Positions 1 to 6,648 of a stretch of DNA of 6,680 bases are shown one piece after another. This DNA is from Bacillota bacterium. Its GTDB lineage: Bacteria > Bacillota_A > Clostridia > Lachnospirales > WQUN01. Position 1 is the first letter of the stretch. The number at the start of each line of letters is the position of its first letter. Location: contig WQTQ01000092.1 of NCBI GenBank assembly GCA_009786175.1, positions 1-6,680 of the forward strand, given 5' to 3'. The notes beneath the pieces are model-generated. The model had not been told where the DNA came from and searched no databases. It was given only the letters and a program-made list of their open reading frames with translations. The position numbers and the translations under genes are program-made.

Positions 1-375
1 ATTGTAGGCCAGGGCTACCCGTATTATTCCGGGCGGATAGAGTACAGCGCGGATGTAGAGCTGGATGAAAATTATGCCCAAGTTAAGTTGACATTTGGTA
101 AATTTTACGGCGTTACCGCCACGGTAAAGGTTAACGGTGAAAAGGTTCACACCATAGGCTGGCACCCGTACACCGCAGATTTAACGGGCAAGCTGTTAAA
201 GGGCAAAAATACTGTTTCTATAGAAATTGCCAACTCTTTGCAAAACCTGATGGGCCCGTTTGGGGCAGAAATAAACCAGAACCTGGTTACGCCGGGCAGT
301 TTTTACACCGATAAGCACGAGGTGTTCTTCCCTGTTGGGTTTGAGTGTGATGCGAGGTTGGAGATAACAACATGA
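1..375 (+). CDS. C-terminal end of a GH2/GH106-like glycoside hydrolase (5' truncated by window edge)
   Basis: The reading frame is open from base 1 to the TGA at 373-375, giving the last 124 residues; the true start lies outside the window. An internal TTG at 88 is not a real start, because the family-like sequence continues upstream of it. The visible part is a beta-rich galactose-binding-like jelly roll of the type that ends many GH2-related and alpha-L-rhamnosidase-like (GH106) enzymes. It starts with GQGYPYYSGRIEYSADVEL, followed by a strand with FGKFYGVTATVKVNGEKV, then GWHPYTADLTGKL, GKNTVSIEIANSLQNLMGP and a final EVFFPVGF. The order Y-SG-I-Y / G---A-V-VNG / W-PY--D-T / N-V-I---NSL-N--GP is typical of these sugar-binding domains. 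The catalytic domain is not in view, so substrate and GH family cannot be decided; the fold assignment is fairly sure. It overlaps the next gene by ATGA, which implies one operon and a shared glycan-degrading role. Confidence 0.8.
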   Translation: MVGQGYPYYSGRIEYSADVELDENYAQVKLTFGKFYGVTATVKVNGEKVHTIGWHPYTADLTGKLLKGKNTVSIEIANSLQNLMGPFGAEINQNLVTPGSFYTDKHEVFFPVGFECDARLEITT

Positions 376-1379
376 CACCAAGAGAGCGTTTTCTATCAGT
401 TTTAAACGGCAAAACACCCCCCGGCCGCCTGCCGATGGTAGAGTGGGCGGCTTGGTGGGGCGACACCGTTACGGAATGGGAAAAGCAAGGGCTGCCGGCA
501 AATATGTCTTTTGATGAAAGCCTGGACTATTTTGGGCTGGATAAACTGCATGTTTTGTGGTGCGGGCCCAACCTTCCTCCCGCGCCGGAACATGGCGGGC
601 CTGCCGTGTTAACAGCGGCAGACTATGAATCTTTGCGTGGCAATATGTTTACCGACGAGTGCATAGAATGGCGGCTGCAGGAAGCGCGGAAGCTTAAAGC
701 CCGCCACGATATAGGTGAAATTATCATACGCATATGGCTGGACGGGTTTTTCTTCTTCCCCCGCAGGCTTTTTGGCATAGAGCCTCACTTGTTCGCGTTT
801 TACGACCAGCCGGAACTTATGCTGCGCATGAACGAAGACCTGTGCGATTTTAACATTCGCCTGTTGGATGCCTTGTTTACTGTGCTAACGCCGGATTTTA
901 TTGGGCTTGCGGAAGATATGTCTTACAACTTGGGCCCTATGTTGTCTTATGAGCAATATAAAACCTTTATACTGCCCTTTTACCTGCGCTTGATGAAGCG
1001 CACAAGGGGCGTAAAGGTATTGCTGGACAGCGACGGTGACGTTACAAGCATGATCCCGTGGATGATAGAGGCGGGGATACACGGGGTATATCCGCTGGAG
1101 CGGCAGGCCGGGGTAGACATTGTAAAAATCCGTGAAAAGTTCCCGGAATTTATTCTACTGGGCGGCTATGACAAAATGGTGATGTCCAAAGACGAAGCCG
1201 CTATGCGGGCAGAGTTTGAGCGGTTACTGCCCGTAATGAAAAGCGGATATTTCATCCCATCTGTAGATCACCAGACCCCGCCGGGGGTTTCGTTGGAAAA
1301 TTATCATATTTATGTACGGCTGTTTAAGGAGTATTGCGAAAAAGCGGTTGAAAATGGAGACAGGAGCATTATGAAATGA
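372..1379 (+). CDS. Uroporphyrinogen decarboxylase-superfamily protein (not HemE)
   Basis: This 335-residue protein begins MTPRERFLSVLNGK, the usual opening of UROD/MtaA-superfamily (PF01208) TIM barrels, and its length is typical. Recognisable barrel segments are GLAEDMSYN (178-186), LLDSDGD (217-223), GVYPLE (238-243), GGYDK (264-268) and SVDHQTPPGVSLENY (297-311). The arginine-rich MRQAGR substrate loop of true HemE is absent; the equivalent region reads LPMVEWAAWWG. The His-X-Cys zinc motif of MtaA/CmuA methyltransferases is also missing, with DSDGD in its place. It is therefore a family of unknown reaction, seen commonly near glycoside hydrolase genes in gut and environmental bacteria. 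A cytoplasmic location is inferred, as no signal peptide or membrane segment is seen. The start is supported by GGAG at 360-363, 8 bases before ATG. The start overlaps the previous stop and the end overlaps the next start, both as ATGA. Superfamily assignment is sure; function is not known. Confidence 0.88.
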   Translation: MTPRERFLSVLNGKTPPGRLPMVEWAAWWGDTVTEWEKQGLPANMSFDESLDYFGLDKLHVLWCGPNLPPAPEHGGPAVLTAADYESLRGNMFTDECIEWRLQEARKLKARHDIGEIIIRIWLDGFFFFPRRLFGIEPHLFAFYDQPELMLRMNEDLCDFNIRLLDALFTVLTPDFIGLAEDMSYNLGPMLSYEQYKTFILPFYLRLMKRTRGVKVLLDSDGDVTSMIPWMIEAGIHGVYPLERQAGVDIVKIREKFPEFILLGGYDKMVMSKDEAAMRAEFERLLPVMKSGYFIPSVDHQTPPGVSLENYHIYVRLFKEYCEKAVENGDRSIMK

Positions 1380-2137
1380 AAAATGTCAAAATTATAACCC
1401 GTGCCGATGACGCGGGTTCGTCCAGGAGTGCCAACAACGCCATTGCAAGGGCAATAAATGTCGGCTTTATCAAAAATGTTTCCCTTATGGCCCCGGGCGA
1501 GTTTATAGACGAAGCGGCGGCGTTGTTCGCCGACAATAAAAACATCTGCTTTGGCTTGCATGCCACCCTTAACGCCGAATGGGATAGGGTAAAGTGGAAA
1601 CCGCTTACTAATTTGGACACGGACAGCGGCCTGGTTGACGAAAACGGATATTTTTGGCCGGTAACGGCCATATTTAAGGAAACAAAACCCCGGGTAGAAA
1701 CCGTGCTGCGGGAGTACGACGCCCAGCTGGATATGCTGACAAAACTGGGTTTTGCGGTAAACTATGTAGATTCTCATATGTTTGCGGAATATTTTATTGA
1801 AGGTTTGCCCGAAGCAAAAAGAGAGTGGGCAAACAAAAAAGGGCTGCTTCACCACATGGATTACACTAATGGGGCGAAGGGGGCCCATTTGGAAGAAAAT
1901 CTTTTAAACCTTGGCAAATTCTTTTCCAACTTGCCGGATGGACAGTATTTGTATGTAGTCCACCCCGCACTGTACTCGGAAGAAATGCTGGAGACGGGCA
2001 CCGCAGAAATGCCCGGCTGTGAAGTGGCGCGGGTTAGGTCCCTGGAGGCCGAAGTTGTGGCAGACCCGGAAATGTTAAAATTTATGCTTGAAAACGGTGT
2101 CTCCGTGATACGGTATGACGAAGCGGAAAAAGTATAG
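1376..2137 (+). CDS. ChbG/YdjC-family carbohydrate deacetylase
   Basis: This 253-residue protein matches the YdjC/ChbG fold (PF04794), metal-dependent deacetylases that remove N-acetyl groups from chito- or other oligosaccharides. The order of motifs fits the family: ITRADDAG at 7-14 (Asp11/Asp12, catalytic and metal-binding pair), a strand-turn VSLMAPG at 35-41, GLHATLNAE at 60-68 (His62, metal ligand), VDSHMF at 131-136 (His134, metal ligand) and VVHPA at 194-198 near the active site. A C-terminal ARVRSLEAEVVADPEMLKFM helix is also family-like. The residues needed for metal binding appear intact, so an active enzyme is likely; the substrate is unknown. AGGAG at 1362-1366 lies 9 bases before the ATG at 1376, and the start overlaps the UROD-like stop by ATGA. 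It is the last gene of the + strand operon and plausibly deacetylates the oligosaccharide released by the upstream hydrolase. ChbG itself is one member of the family; orthology is not claimed. Confidence 0.87.
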   Translation: MKNVKIITRADDAGSSRSANNAIARAINVGFIKNVSLMAPGEFIDEAAALFADNKNICFGLHATLNAEWDRVKWKPLTNLDTDSGLVDENGYFWPVTAIFKETKPRVETVLREYDAQLDMLTKLGFAVNYVDSHMFAEYFIEGLPEAKREWANKKGLLHHMDYTNGAKGAHLEENLLNLGKFFSNLPDGQYLYVVHPALYSEEMLETGTAEMPGCEVARVRSLEAEVVADPEMLKFMLENGVSVIRYDEAEKV

Positions 2138-2156
2138 CGATTGTTTGTGCGGTTGT

Positions 2157-2175
2157 GGGCGGTTAATAACCGCCC
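2157..2175. repeat. GC-rich 9-bp inverted repeat in the convergent gap
   Basis: GGGCGGTTA, one central base, then TAACCGCCC form a near-perfect hairpin; a realistic RNA loop would leave a 7-bp stem GGGCGGT/ACCGCCC around TAATA. It lies 20 bases after the ChbG-like stop and directly abuts the TAG stop of the convergent ATPase gene. There is no T-tract on either strand, so it is not a standard intrinsic terminator, though it could slow polymerase from both sides. Read on the minus strand it starts GTAGGGGCGGTTATTAACCG, a style of short dispersed hairpin (GTAGGGGCG...CGCCC) that I recall from Firmicute genomes. That resemblance is from memory and has not been searched. Confidence 0.6.
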
Positions 2176-3480
2176 CTACATGCCACAACTTGCGTCCAAA
2201 AAATCCGTACCTATCGCATAAAGCGGAATATTCATAAGCCAACTTTCTTTACGGTAATCTCTCATAGATGTACGCAAAGAAATTGGCGGATTAAACTTAT
2301 CTCTGTAAACTTTCAGGCTTTTGCTTTGTAGGTTTTCTTCAGCCTTTACTTCAAGGGGATAAATATCGGAATCATGTTTGAAAACAAAGTCAATCTCGGC
2401 TGTTCCGCTGCTGCTCCAGTAATATGGCGTCACGCCATTTGCAATCAATTCCTGTAAAACAAATTGTTCGGTTAATGCACCCTTAAATTCCTCAAAAATA
2501 CGGTTGCTTAAGAGCAGCGTTTTTACATCAAGCTCGGATTTTGTACTAAGCAGCCCGACATCGTGGATGAAAATTTTGAAAAAGTCAGTTTCATAGCTGA
2601 TTAGTGGGGTGGATGGCTTGCTGATCTGCTTAACTTTATAGAGCAGGCCACAGTCAAGCAGCCATTGAAATGCAAGTTCGTAATCACTTAAACGTGATCT
2701 TTTCTGTACAATACCCGGCGAAAATTTTTTATTCTCTCTTGATAGCTGCGCAGGAACGCTGTTCCAAATATTTTTGATACGGGGGATAACCCCTACAGGA
2801 ATGTGTTTGGAAAAATCCTGTTCATATGTGAATAAAATTTGTTCGTGTATTTTGCGGACTTCTGCATAGTCTTTAGTTTCTGCATATTCGGCGACAGCTT
2901 CGGGCATACCGCCTACATAGTAATACTTCCGTAGTAAGTCTATATACTTTGATGAAAAAGCGGAAATCAACTGCCAATCTTTTTTGCGAAGCAGTTCCAC
3001 AAGACCTTCCTCACCAATAGCCTCTAAATATTCGCAGAAGTTCATAGGGTACAAATGCATGAAATCAACTTTGCCAACCGGGAAAGAAGTCCCTTTATGC
3101 ATGGCAACGCCAAGTAGTGAGCCGCCTGCTACAATGGCATATTCGGGCGTGTTTTCGTAAAAATATTTTAGTGACGAAAGAGCTGTCGGCACTTCCTGAA
3201 CCTCGTCAAATATAATAAGTGTCGTTTGCGGTTTTATCTTGGTATTCGATTCTACTTGCAGCCCATCAATCAAACGGGGAATGTCATAATCCCCGGTAAA
3301 TAGGTTTTCCATTCGTATGTTGTTGTCAAAATTAATATATGCAACATTTTCAAAATGCACTTGGCCAAACTCTTTCATTAACCACGTTTTACCTACTTGT
3401 CTTGCGCCCCTTATAATCATTGGTTTGCGTTTCTTTGCAGCTTTCCACTTGATCAAATTGTCCATTGCATATCGCTTCAT
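2176..3480 (-). CDS. AAA+ ATPase with DUF4143 domain and restriction-endonuclease-like C-terminus
   Basis: This 434-residue protein is a full-length member of the AAA_14 (PF13173)/DUF4143 (PF13635) group. The N-terminal ATPase has Walker A GARQVGKTW (25-33), Walker B LIIFDEVQE (88-96, Asp92/Glu93) and a sensor-1-like AGGSLLG (118-124). The region about 185-290 carries family features YYVGGMPEAV (187-196) and LLDCGLLYKV (274-283). The C-terminal part has E338, AEIDFVF with D364 and LEVKA with E377 and K379, the D-(E-X-K) pattern of PD-(D/E)XK nucleases, all present. The biological role of this widespread family is not established. It is likely cytoplasmic. Many relatives, from memory, end close to the NIPLYAIG motif (417-424); here about ten more residues follow and the TAG stop abuts a hairpin. 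The gene stands alone with its own promoter. Sampled GC (37% for 2221-2280) is below that of the + strand operon (48% for 601-660), which fits independent acquisition. Confidence 0.92.
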   Translation of the reverse strand: MKRYAMDNLIKWKAAKKRKPMIIRGARQVGKTWLMKEFGQVHFENVAYINFDNNIRMENLFTGDYDIPRLIDGLQVESNTKIKPQTTLIIFDEVQEVPTALSSLKYFYENTPEYAIVAGGSLLGVAMHKGTSFPVGKVDFMHLYPMNFCEYLEAIGEEGLVELLRKKDWQLISAFSSKYIDLLRKYYYVGGMPEAVAEYAETKDYAEVRKIHEQILFTYEQDFSKHIPVGVIPRIKNIWNSVPAQLSRENKKFSPGIVQKRSRLSDYELAFQWLLDCGLLYKVKQISKPSTPLISYETDFFKIFIHDVGLLSTKSELDVKTLLLSNRIFEEFKGALTEQFVLQELIANGVTPYYWSSSGTAEIDFVFKHDSDIYPLEVKAEENLQSKSLKVYRDKFNPPISLRTSMRDYRKESWLMNIPLYAIGTDFLDASCGM

Positions 3481-3485
3481 TTCGC

Positions 3486-3494
3486 ATCACCTCT
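3486..3494 (-). promoter_or_regulatory. Ribosome binding site of the DUF4143 ATPase
   Basis: AGAGGTGAT on the minus strand ends 5 bases before the ATG at 3480; its AGGTG core is 8 bases from the start. It fixes the start at 3480 rather than the in-frame ATG six codons in. It also sits almost at the predicted transcription start, which would leave a leader of only about 14 bases. Confidence 0.7.
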
Positions 3495-3500
3495 AACAAT

Positions 3501-3529
3501 ATTATAGTGCGTCGAAACAAAAACAGCAA
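3501..3529 (-). promoter_or_regulatory. Predicted sigma-A promoter of the DUF4143 ATPase
   Basis: A perfect -10 box TATAAT (complement of 3501-3506) is preceded by a 17-base spacer and a weak -35 TTGCTG (complement of 3524-3529, three of six consensus bases). The predicted start of transcription is near 3494. The T-rich spacer and correct distance support a real promoter driving the ATPase alone. The -35 box overlaps one copy of the AACGACTTT direct repeat. Confidence 0.6.
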
Positions 3530-3568
3530 CGACTTTATGTAGATATTCGCAAAATCAATAACGACTTT
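3528..3568. repeat. 9-bp direct repeat AACGACTTT, two copies
   Basis: AACGACTTT occurs at 3528-3536 and again at 3560-3568, start to start 32 bases, close to three helical turns. The first copy overlaps the -35 box of the ATPase promoter by two bases. This geometry would suit a dimeric regulator bound on one DNA face, but a chance repeat in AT-rich DNA is possible. Confidence 0.35.
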
Positions 3569-3570
3569 TG

Positions 3571-3598
3571 ACTTACCCCCTGATATCAGGGGGTAAGT
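3571..3598. repeat. Perfect 28-bp palindrome between ABC transporter and ATPase genes
   Basis: The half-site ACTTACCCCCTGAT is followed without a spacer by its exact reverse complement, centred between 3584 and 3585. It begins 15 bases after the stop of the ABC gene (minus-strand direction) and lies about 40 bases upstream of the ATPase -35 box. In RNA it would fold as a strong stem of about 12 bp with a 4-base loop. No T-tract follows on either strand, so classical intrinsic termination is doubtful. It may still act as a 3'-stabilising or attenuating hairpin for the maturase-transporter mRNA, an operator for the ATPase, or a REP-like element. Confidence 0.75.
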
Positions 3599-3613
3599 TA
3601 CTTGCAAAGGCAG

Positions 3614-5245
3614 TTATATAGTTATCCTCTCCACATCACCGCCGCTGTCAAGAAACTCTAAATCATGGGTAATAACGATAATTATTTTGTCGTGTTTAAT
3701 TTCATGAAGAAACTCTCCAAAAGCAGCCTTACTGGCCTCGTCCAATGCAGAGGTGGGTTCGTCAAGTATAAGAACATCCGGATTTTTTATAAGTGCCCGC
3801 ACAATTGACAGCTTTTGCTTTTCGCCGCCGGAAATATTGGCGGCGTTTTCGTTTATTACCGTTTCTATACCCTCCGGCAAAGTGGAAATATAGGCTTCCA
3901 AACCAAGGATTTTGATTAATTCATCTGCCATACCTTTGCGGGATTGCAAAATGCCGGGCTTGTCCAAGGTCAGGTTGCTTGCCACAGTATCTGCAAGCAG
4001 CGTCGGCTCTTGCGGAGATATGCCCAGCAGGTTATTGCGCAAGTTGTACATATCTACATCTGCGTTACCGTTGTACAGCACCAGCCCGGCGTGGTTACCG
4101 GCTTGCAAGCCCATTAGTATATCCATAAGTGTGCTTTTGCCGGTGCCGTTTGGCCCCAGTATGGCATATATCCGGCCCTTGGTGAATTGCAGGTTCATGT
4201 CCTGCAGCACAGGTTTTTCGCCATAAGAAAATGAAACGCTGCGCAGTTCTATTTCCCGTACTTCTGCAAGGCGGGCATGGCCGTTTGGTTCGTAGGGGAT
4301 GGCTTCCAACTCGCGCAGGCGGTTGTAGGACACCATGTTGTTTTGTATGGTTTGGCCCAAGTTGAAAAAGTAACGTATGGCCCCCAGCATCATGTTAAAA
4401 TAGCTGGTAATTATTAAGAACTGGCCGATTGTTAGTCTGCCGGCGATAATCTCCCGGCCACCTAACAGCAGTAAAATCAACTGGGCAGTTATTAGCACCA
4501 GCCGGTCTAGCCCGCCAAAAACATAACTTGCTCTTTGGTTACGAAAAGCACTGCCCAACAGAACATCAAAGCTATGGTTAAGCCTGCCAATAAAATAGTC
4601 AAACAGGCTGTGCAGCTTTATGAAGCGGATATTAAGCAGCTGCTCGTTGAGTTTGGCAAAAAACTTAGACTGGGCTTCCTGAAACTCGTGGCTGGCCCGG
4701 TACAGTATTTTCCTGTACAACACGTAAAAGGTAAAATACACGGCACTTAAGCCCAACAATACCCCCGCCAAGATGGGATGGAACGCAAACATAAGCCCCA
4801 AGGCCAGGATTATTATAATGCTGTTGACCAGTACACTTTGTATTATGTTTATGCAGAATGAGATTAAAGAATTGGCATCCGCATTGATACGTTGGTTAAG
4901 ATACGCCGTGTCTTGCTTATCTGTGTACCTTAAAGGTGCCCGCTGTAGCCGTTTGATAAAATCTGTATTAAGAGCATAACCCATGCGGGTTTGCAAGCTT
5001 ACATACAGCCGCCCGCTTATATAGCCCAATATTAACGCCGCAATGCCTATTGCGGCATAAAGGGCGAAATAACTGTAAACAAAGCTCATATCTGTTGCAT
5101 CTGCAAGCCGGTCTATAAAATCCCCCACAATGTACGGGGAGGCTATACCGGCCATGCTGGTGAGTATGCAAAGGATTACGTACAAAAACAAGCACCACTT
5201 ATGTTGATTAAGATAGTGCTTAGTATATGTGAAAATTTGTTTCAT
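3614..5245 (-). CDS. ABC half-transporter (fused membrane and ATPase domains), probable peptide exporter
   Basis: This 543-residue half-exporter has about six predicted membrane segments near residues 18-40, 57-78, 133-155, 158-177, 247-263 and 273-293, followed by a complete ATPase domain. Visible ATPase motifs are Walker A GPNGTGKST (364-372), Q-loop SPQEP (410-414), signature ISGGEKQ (471-477, a variant of LSGGQ), Walker B VLILDEP (491-497), D-loop SALD (499-502) and switch His527 in ITHD. All catalytic positions are intact. It would act as a dimer in the cytoplasmic membrane. There is no N-terminal C39 peptidase domain, so leader removal, if any, needs another protease. It starts 10 bases after the radical SAM gene with a perfect AAGGAG, implying co-translation. 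That neighbour suggests export of a modified peptide; a multidrug or lipid role cannot be excluded from sequence alone. Confidence 0.92.
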   Translation of the reverse strand: MKQIFTYTKHYLNQHKWCLFLYVILCILTSMAGIASPYIVGDFIDRLADATDMSFVYSYFALYAAIGIAALILGYISGRLYVSLQTRMGYALNTDFIKRLQRAPLRYTDKQDTAYLNQRINADANSLISFCINIIQSVLVNSIIIILALGLMFAFHPILAGVLLGLSAVYFTFYVLYRKILYRASHEFQEAQSKFFAKLNEQLLNIRFIKLHSLFDYFIGRLNHSFDVLLGSAFRNQRASYVFGGLDRLVLITAQLILLLLGGREIIAGRLTIGQFLIITSYFNMMLGAIRYFFNLGQTIQNNMVSYNRLRELEAIPYEPNGHARLAEVREIELRSVSFSYGEKPVLQDMNLQFTKGRIYAILGPNGTGKSTLMDILMGLQAGNHAGLVLYNGNADVDMYNLRNNLLGISPQEPTLLADTVASNLTLDKPGILQSRKGMADELIKILGLEAYISTLPEGIETVINENAANISGGEKQKLSIVRALIKNPDVLILDEPTSALDEASKAAFGEFLHEIKHDKIIIVITHDLEFLDSGGDVERITI

Positions 5246-5251
5246 GGTAAT

Positions 5252-5257
5252 CTCCTT
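5252..5257 (-). promoter_or_regulatory. Ribosome binding site of the ABC gene overlapping the maturase stop codon
   Basis: The minus strand reads TTAAGGAGATTACCATG: AAGGAG shares two bases with the TAA stop of the radical SAM gene and lies 6 bases before the ABC start. The shared bases indicate translational coupling of the two genes. Confidence 0.8.
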
Positions 5258-6608
5258 AACTGCTGTTTCTTTGTGCCATGATGCTTTCTACAAATTTGAT
5301 TACTTCTTTTTCAACTATACCTTTTATCTTAAAACAGCCCTTGGCTTGGTAAGAGCCCGTTTCGTTATATGCCACAACACCACATCCACCCCCACAGTTT
5401 GGTAAATATACACACTGTTTACAGGCATCATTTTTAAAAGGGTCAACAGACATCCATTCGTAAAATGCCGGGGTTTGGTCTACAAAGCGTCCTTGCTCGT
5501 CTATCCGTCCCATTAAATGTTCAGCAACACCAACATGTTCCAAGCATTTATAAACATCCAGGTTAGGCGTAACGGTGTACTGATTATCGCAACACAAGCC
5601 GCAATAAATATATCTGCGCTGGGGTTTTATTTTCCGTCTAAACCCTTGCTTTTCTGCGTAATTCCATAGGTCATACAGCACATCACCTATTTCTCCGTCC
5701 AATAAACAATTACTTGAGTACCCGGTACAAGGAGCTGCACCCACATGTACAATTCCAAAGTCAACCATGCAATTCGTAAGAACTTCGCCATCTTTTCCTA
5801 TATAATCCAGTAGGTCATATGCGTCTTTGATATTTGTTTTGTCTATGTTTACTCTAATTGCTGTGAAAACGTTATTTTTTTCGTTGAGTAAACGCAAAGC
5901 ATTCATTGTTTCTTCGAAAGAGCCTTTGCCATTGACAGACATTCTTCTTTTGTCATGCACTTCTTTAACACCATCAAGCGTAATTTGTATCGATTGGCAG
6001 TTAAAGCTACGCAGCCTCTCTATTGTTTCAATATTAAGCAAGGTTCCATTTGTAATTATTCGTGTGCTAAAACCCATCTTATTATCATCACAATAAGACT
6101 TGATTTTTTCTAAGATATAGAACCCAATATCTGTGTTCATTAATGGCTCCCCACCAAACAAAAGGATTGAGATACTTTTTGCGCCACTTTGTTCAGCAGA
6201 TTCTATTGTAAATTTAATATACCTATCTGCCTGTTCCATTGTCATAGTCTCTGCAACTTTTTCAAGCCCTTGGAAACAATAGGAACATCTTAAGTTGCAA
6301 TTCTGTGTTAGTAAAACCGTAGATGCATAGTGCATATTGTTGTACTTCATACGGCCATGCATATATGCAAGTACATGGTCTTCATATTTATTATCCGGGA
6401 TAATTACACCGGATAACATAAAGACCTCCTTTGTTTCTTCTTGCAAATCATCAATGGATGCTTTTTTTATGCTATCTGCTACAGCATCATCTACTTCATA
6501 GCAGCTACCATTGAATGTGTTAAATAAATAATGGTGGCCTTTTTTTACGCTTGGTAAAAGTAAATTGTACTTTGAAAACGGCTCAACACCAGAAACCGTT
6601 GTTGACAT
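5256..6608 (-). CDS. Radical SAM/SPASM peptide maturase
   Basis: Residues are numbered from the ATG at 6606-6608 (450 residues). The radical SAM cluster motif is C104-X3-C108-X2-C111 (CNLRCSYCF), followed by GGEP at 152-155 and ITNGTLL near 184-190. The C-terminal SPASM domain, which holds auxiliary iron-sulfur clusters, has CGLCC at 336-340, C355 and the diagnostic C396-X2-C399-X5-C405-X3-C409-X15-C425. About 90 residues precede the core; their YLFNTFNGSCYEVDD start recalls leader-peptide-recognising N-termini of RiPP maturases. Such enzymes make thioether, ether or carbon-carbon crosslinks in precursor peptides; which one is made here cannot be told. The downstream ABC exporter is co-translated. 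The start is uncertain: a further ATG lies at 6651-6653 and the frame stays open to the window edge, and no start has a clear ribosome binding site. The ATG at 6608 is preferred because the extra residues are low-complexity hydrophobic and overlap a promoter-like sequence. Regions of 28-37% GC were counted, lower than in the ABC gene. Confidence 0.9.
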   Translation of the reverse strand: MSTTVSGVEPFSKYNLLLPSVKKGHHYLFNTFNGSCYEVDDAVADSIKKASIDDLQEETKEVFMLSGVIIPDNKYEDHVLAYMHGRMKYNNMHYASTVLLTQNCNLRCSYCFQGLEKVAETMTMEQADRYIKFTIESAEQSGAKSISILLFGGEPLMNTDIGFYILEKIKSYCDDNKMGFSTRIITNGTLLNIETIERLRSFNCQSIQITLDGVKEVHDKRRMSVNGKGSFEETMNALRLLNEKNNVFTAIRVNIDKTNIKDAYDLLDYIGKDGEVLTNCMVDFGIVHVGAAPCTGYSSNCLLDGEIGDVLYDLWNYAEKQGFRRKIKPQRRYIYCGLCCDNQYTVTPNLDVYKCLEHVGVAEHLMGRIDEQGRFVDQTPAFYEWMSVDPFKNDACKQCVYLPNCGGGCGVVAYNETGSYQAKGCFKIKGIVEKEVIKFVESIMAQRNSS

Positions 6609-6648
6609 ACTGACGTAAAAAACAAAAACAAAAGCAAAGCACTCGAAA

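Noticed and set aside
88..375. A complete 95-residue protein starting at TTG 88
   Set aside because: The frame is open and family-like (GQGYPYYSGRIEYSADVEL) upstream to base 1, so this is only the tail of a larger protein.
372..1379. Annotation as HemE, uroporphyrinogen decarboxylase of haem synthesis
   Set aside because: The N-terminal MRQAGR substrate loop is absent and the gene lies in a glycan operon without other haem genes.
1310..1888. A 192-residue minus-strand ORF opposite the UROD-like and ChbG-like genes
   Set aside because: It lies antisense to two well-supported genes, and its composition looks like a shadow with no recognisable domain.
3571..3598. Classical Rho-independent terminator for the maturase-transporter operon
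   Set aside because: The stem is strong but no T-tract follows on the minus strand (AAAAGTCG) or on the plus strand.
3389..3607. A 72-residue minus-strand ORF downstream of the ABC gene as a RiPP precursor
   Set aside because: It starts at TTG without a ribosome binding site, runs through the palindrome and ATPase promoter, overlaps the ATPase gene by about 90 bases, and has no leader/core character.
4535..4979. Plus-strand ORFs inside the ABC gene
   Set aside because: They are antisense shadows of the membrane domain, with no ribosome binding site or domain evidence.
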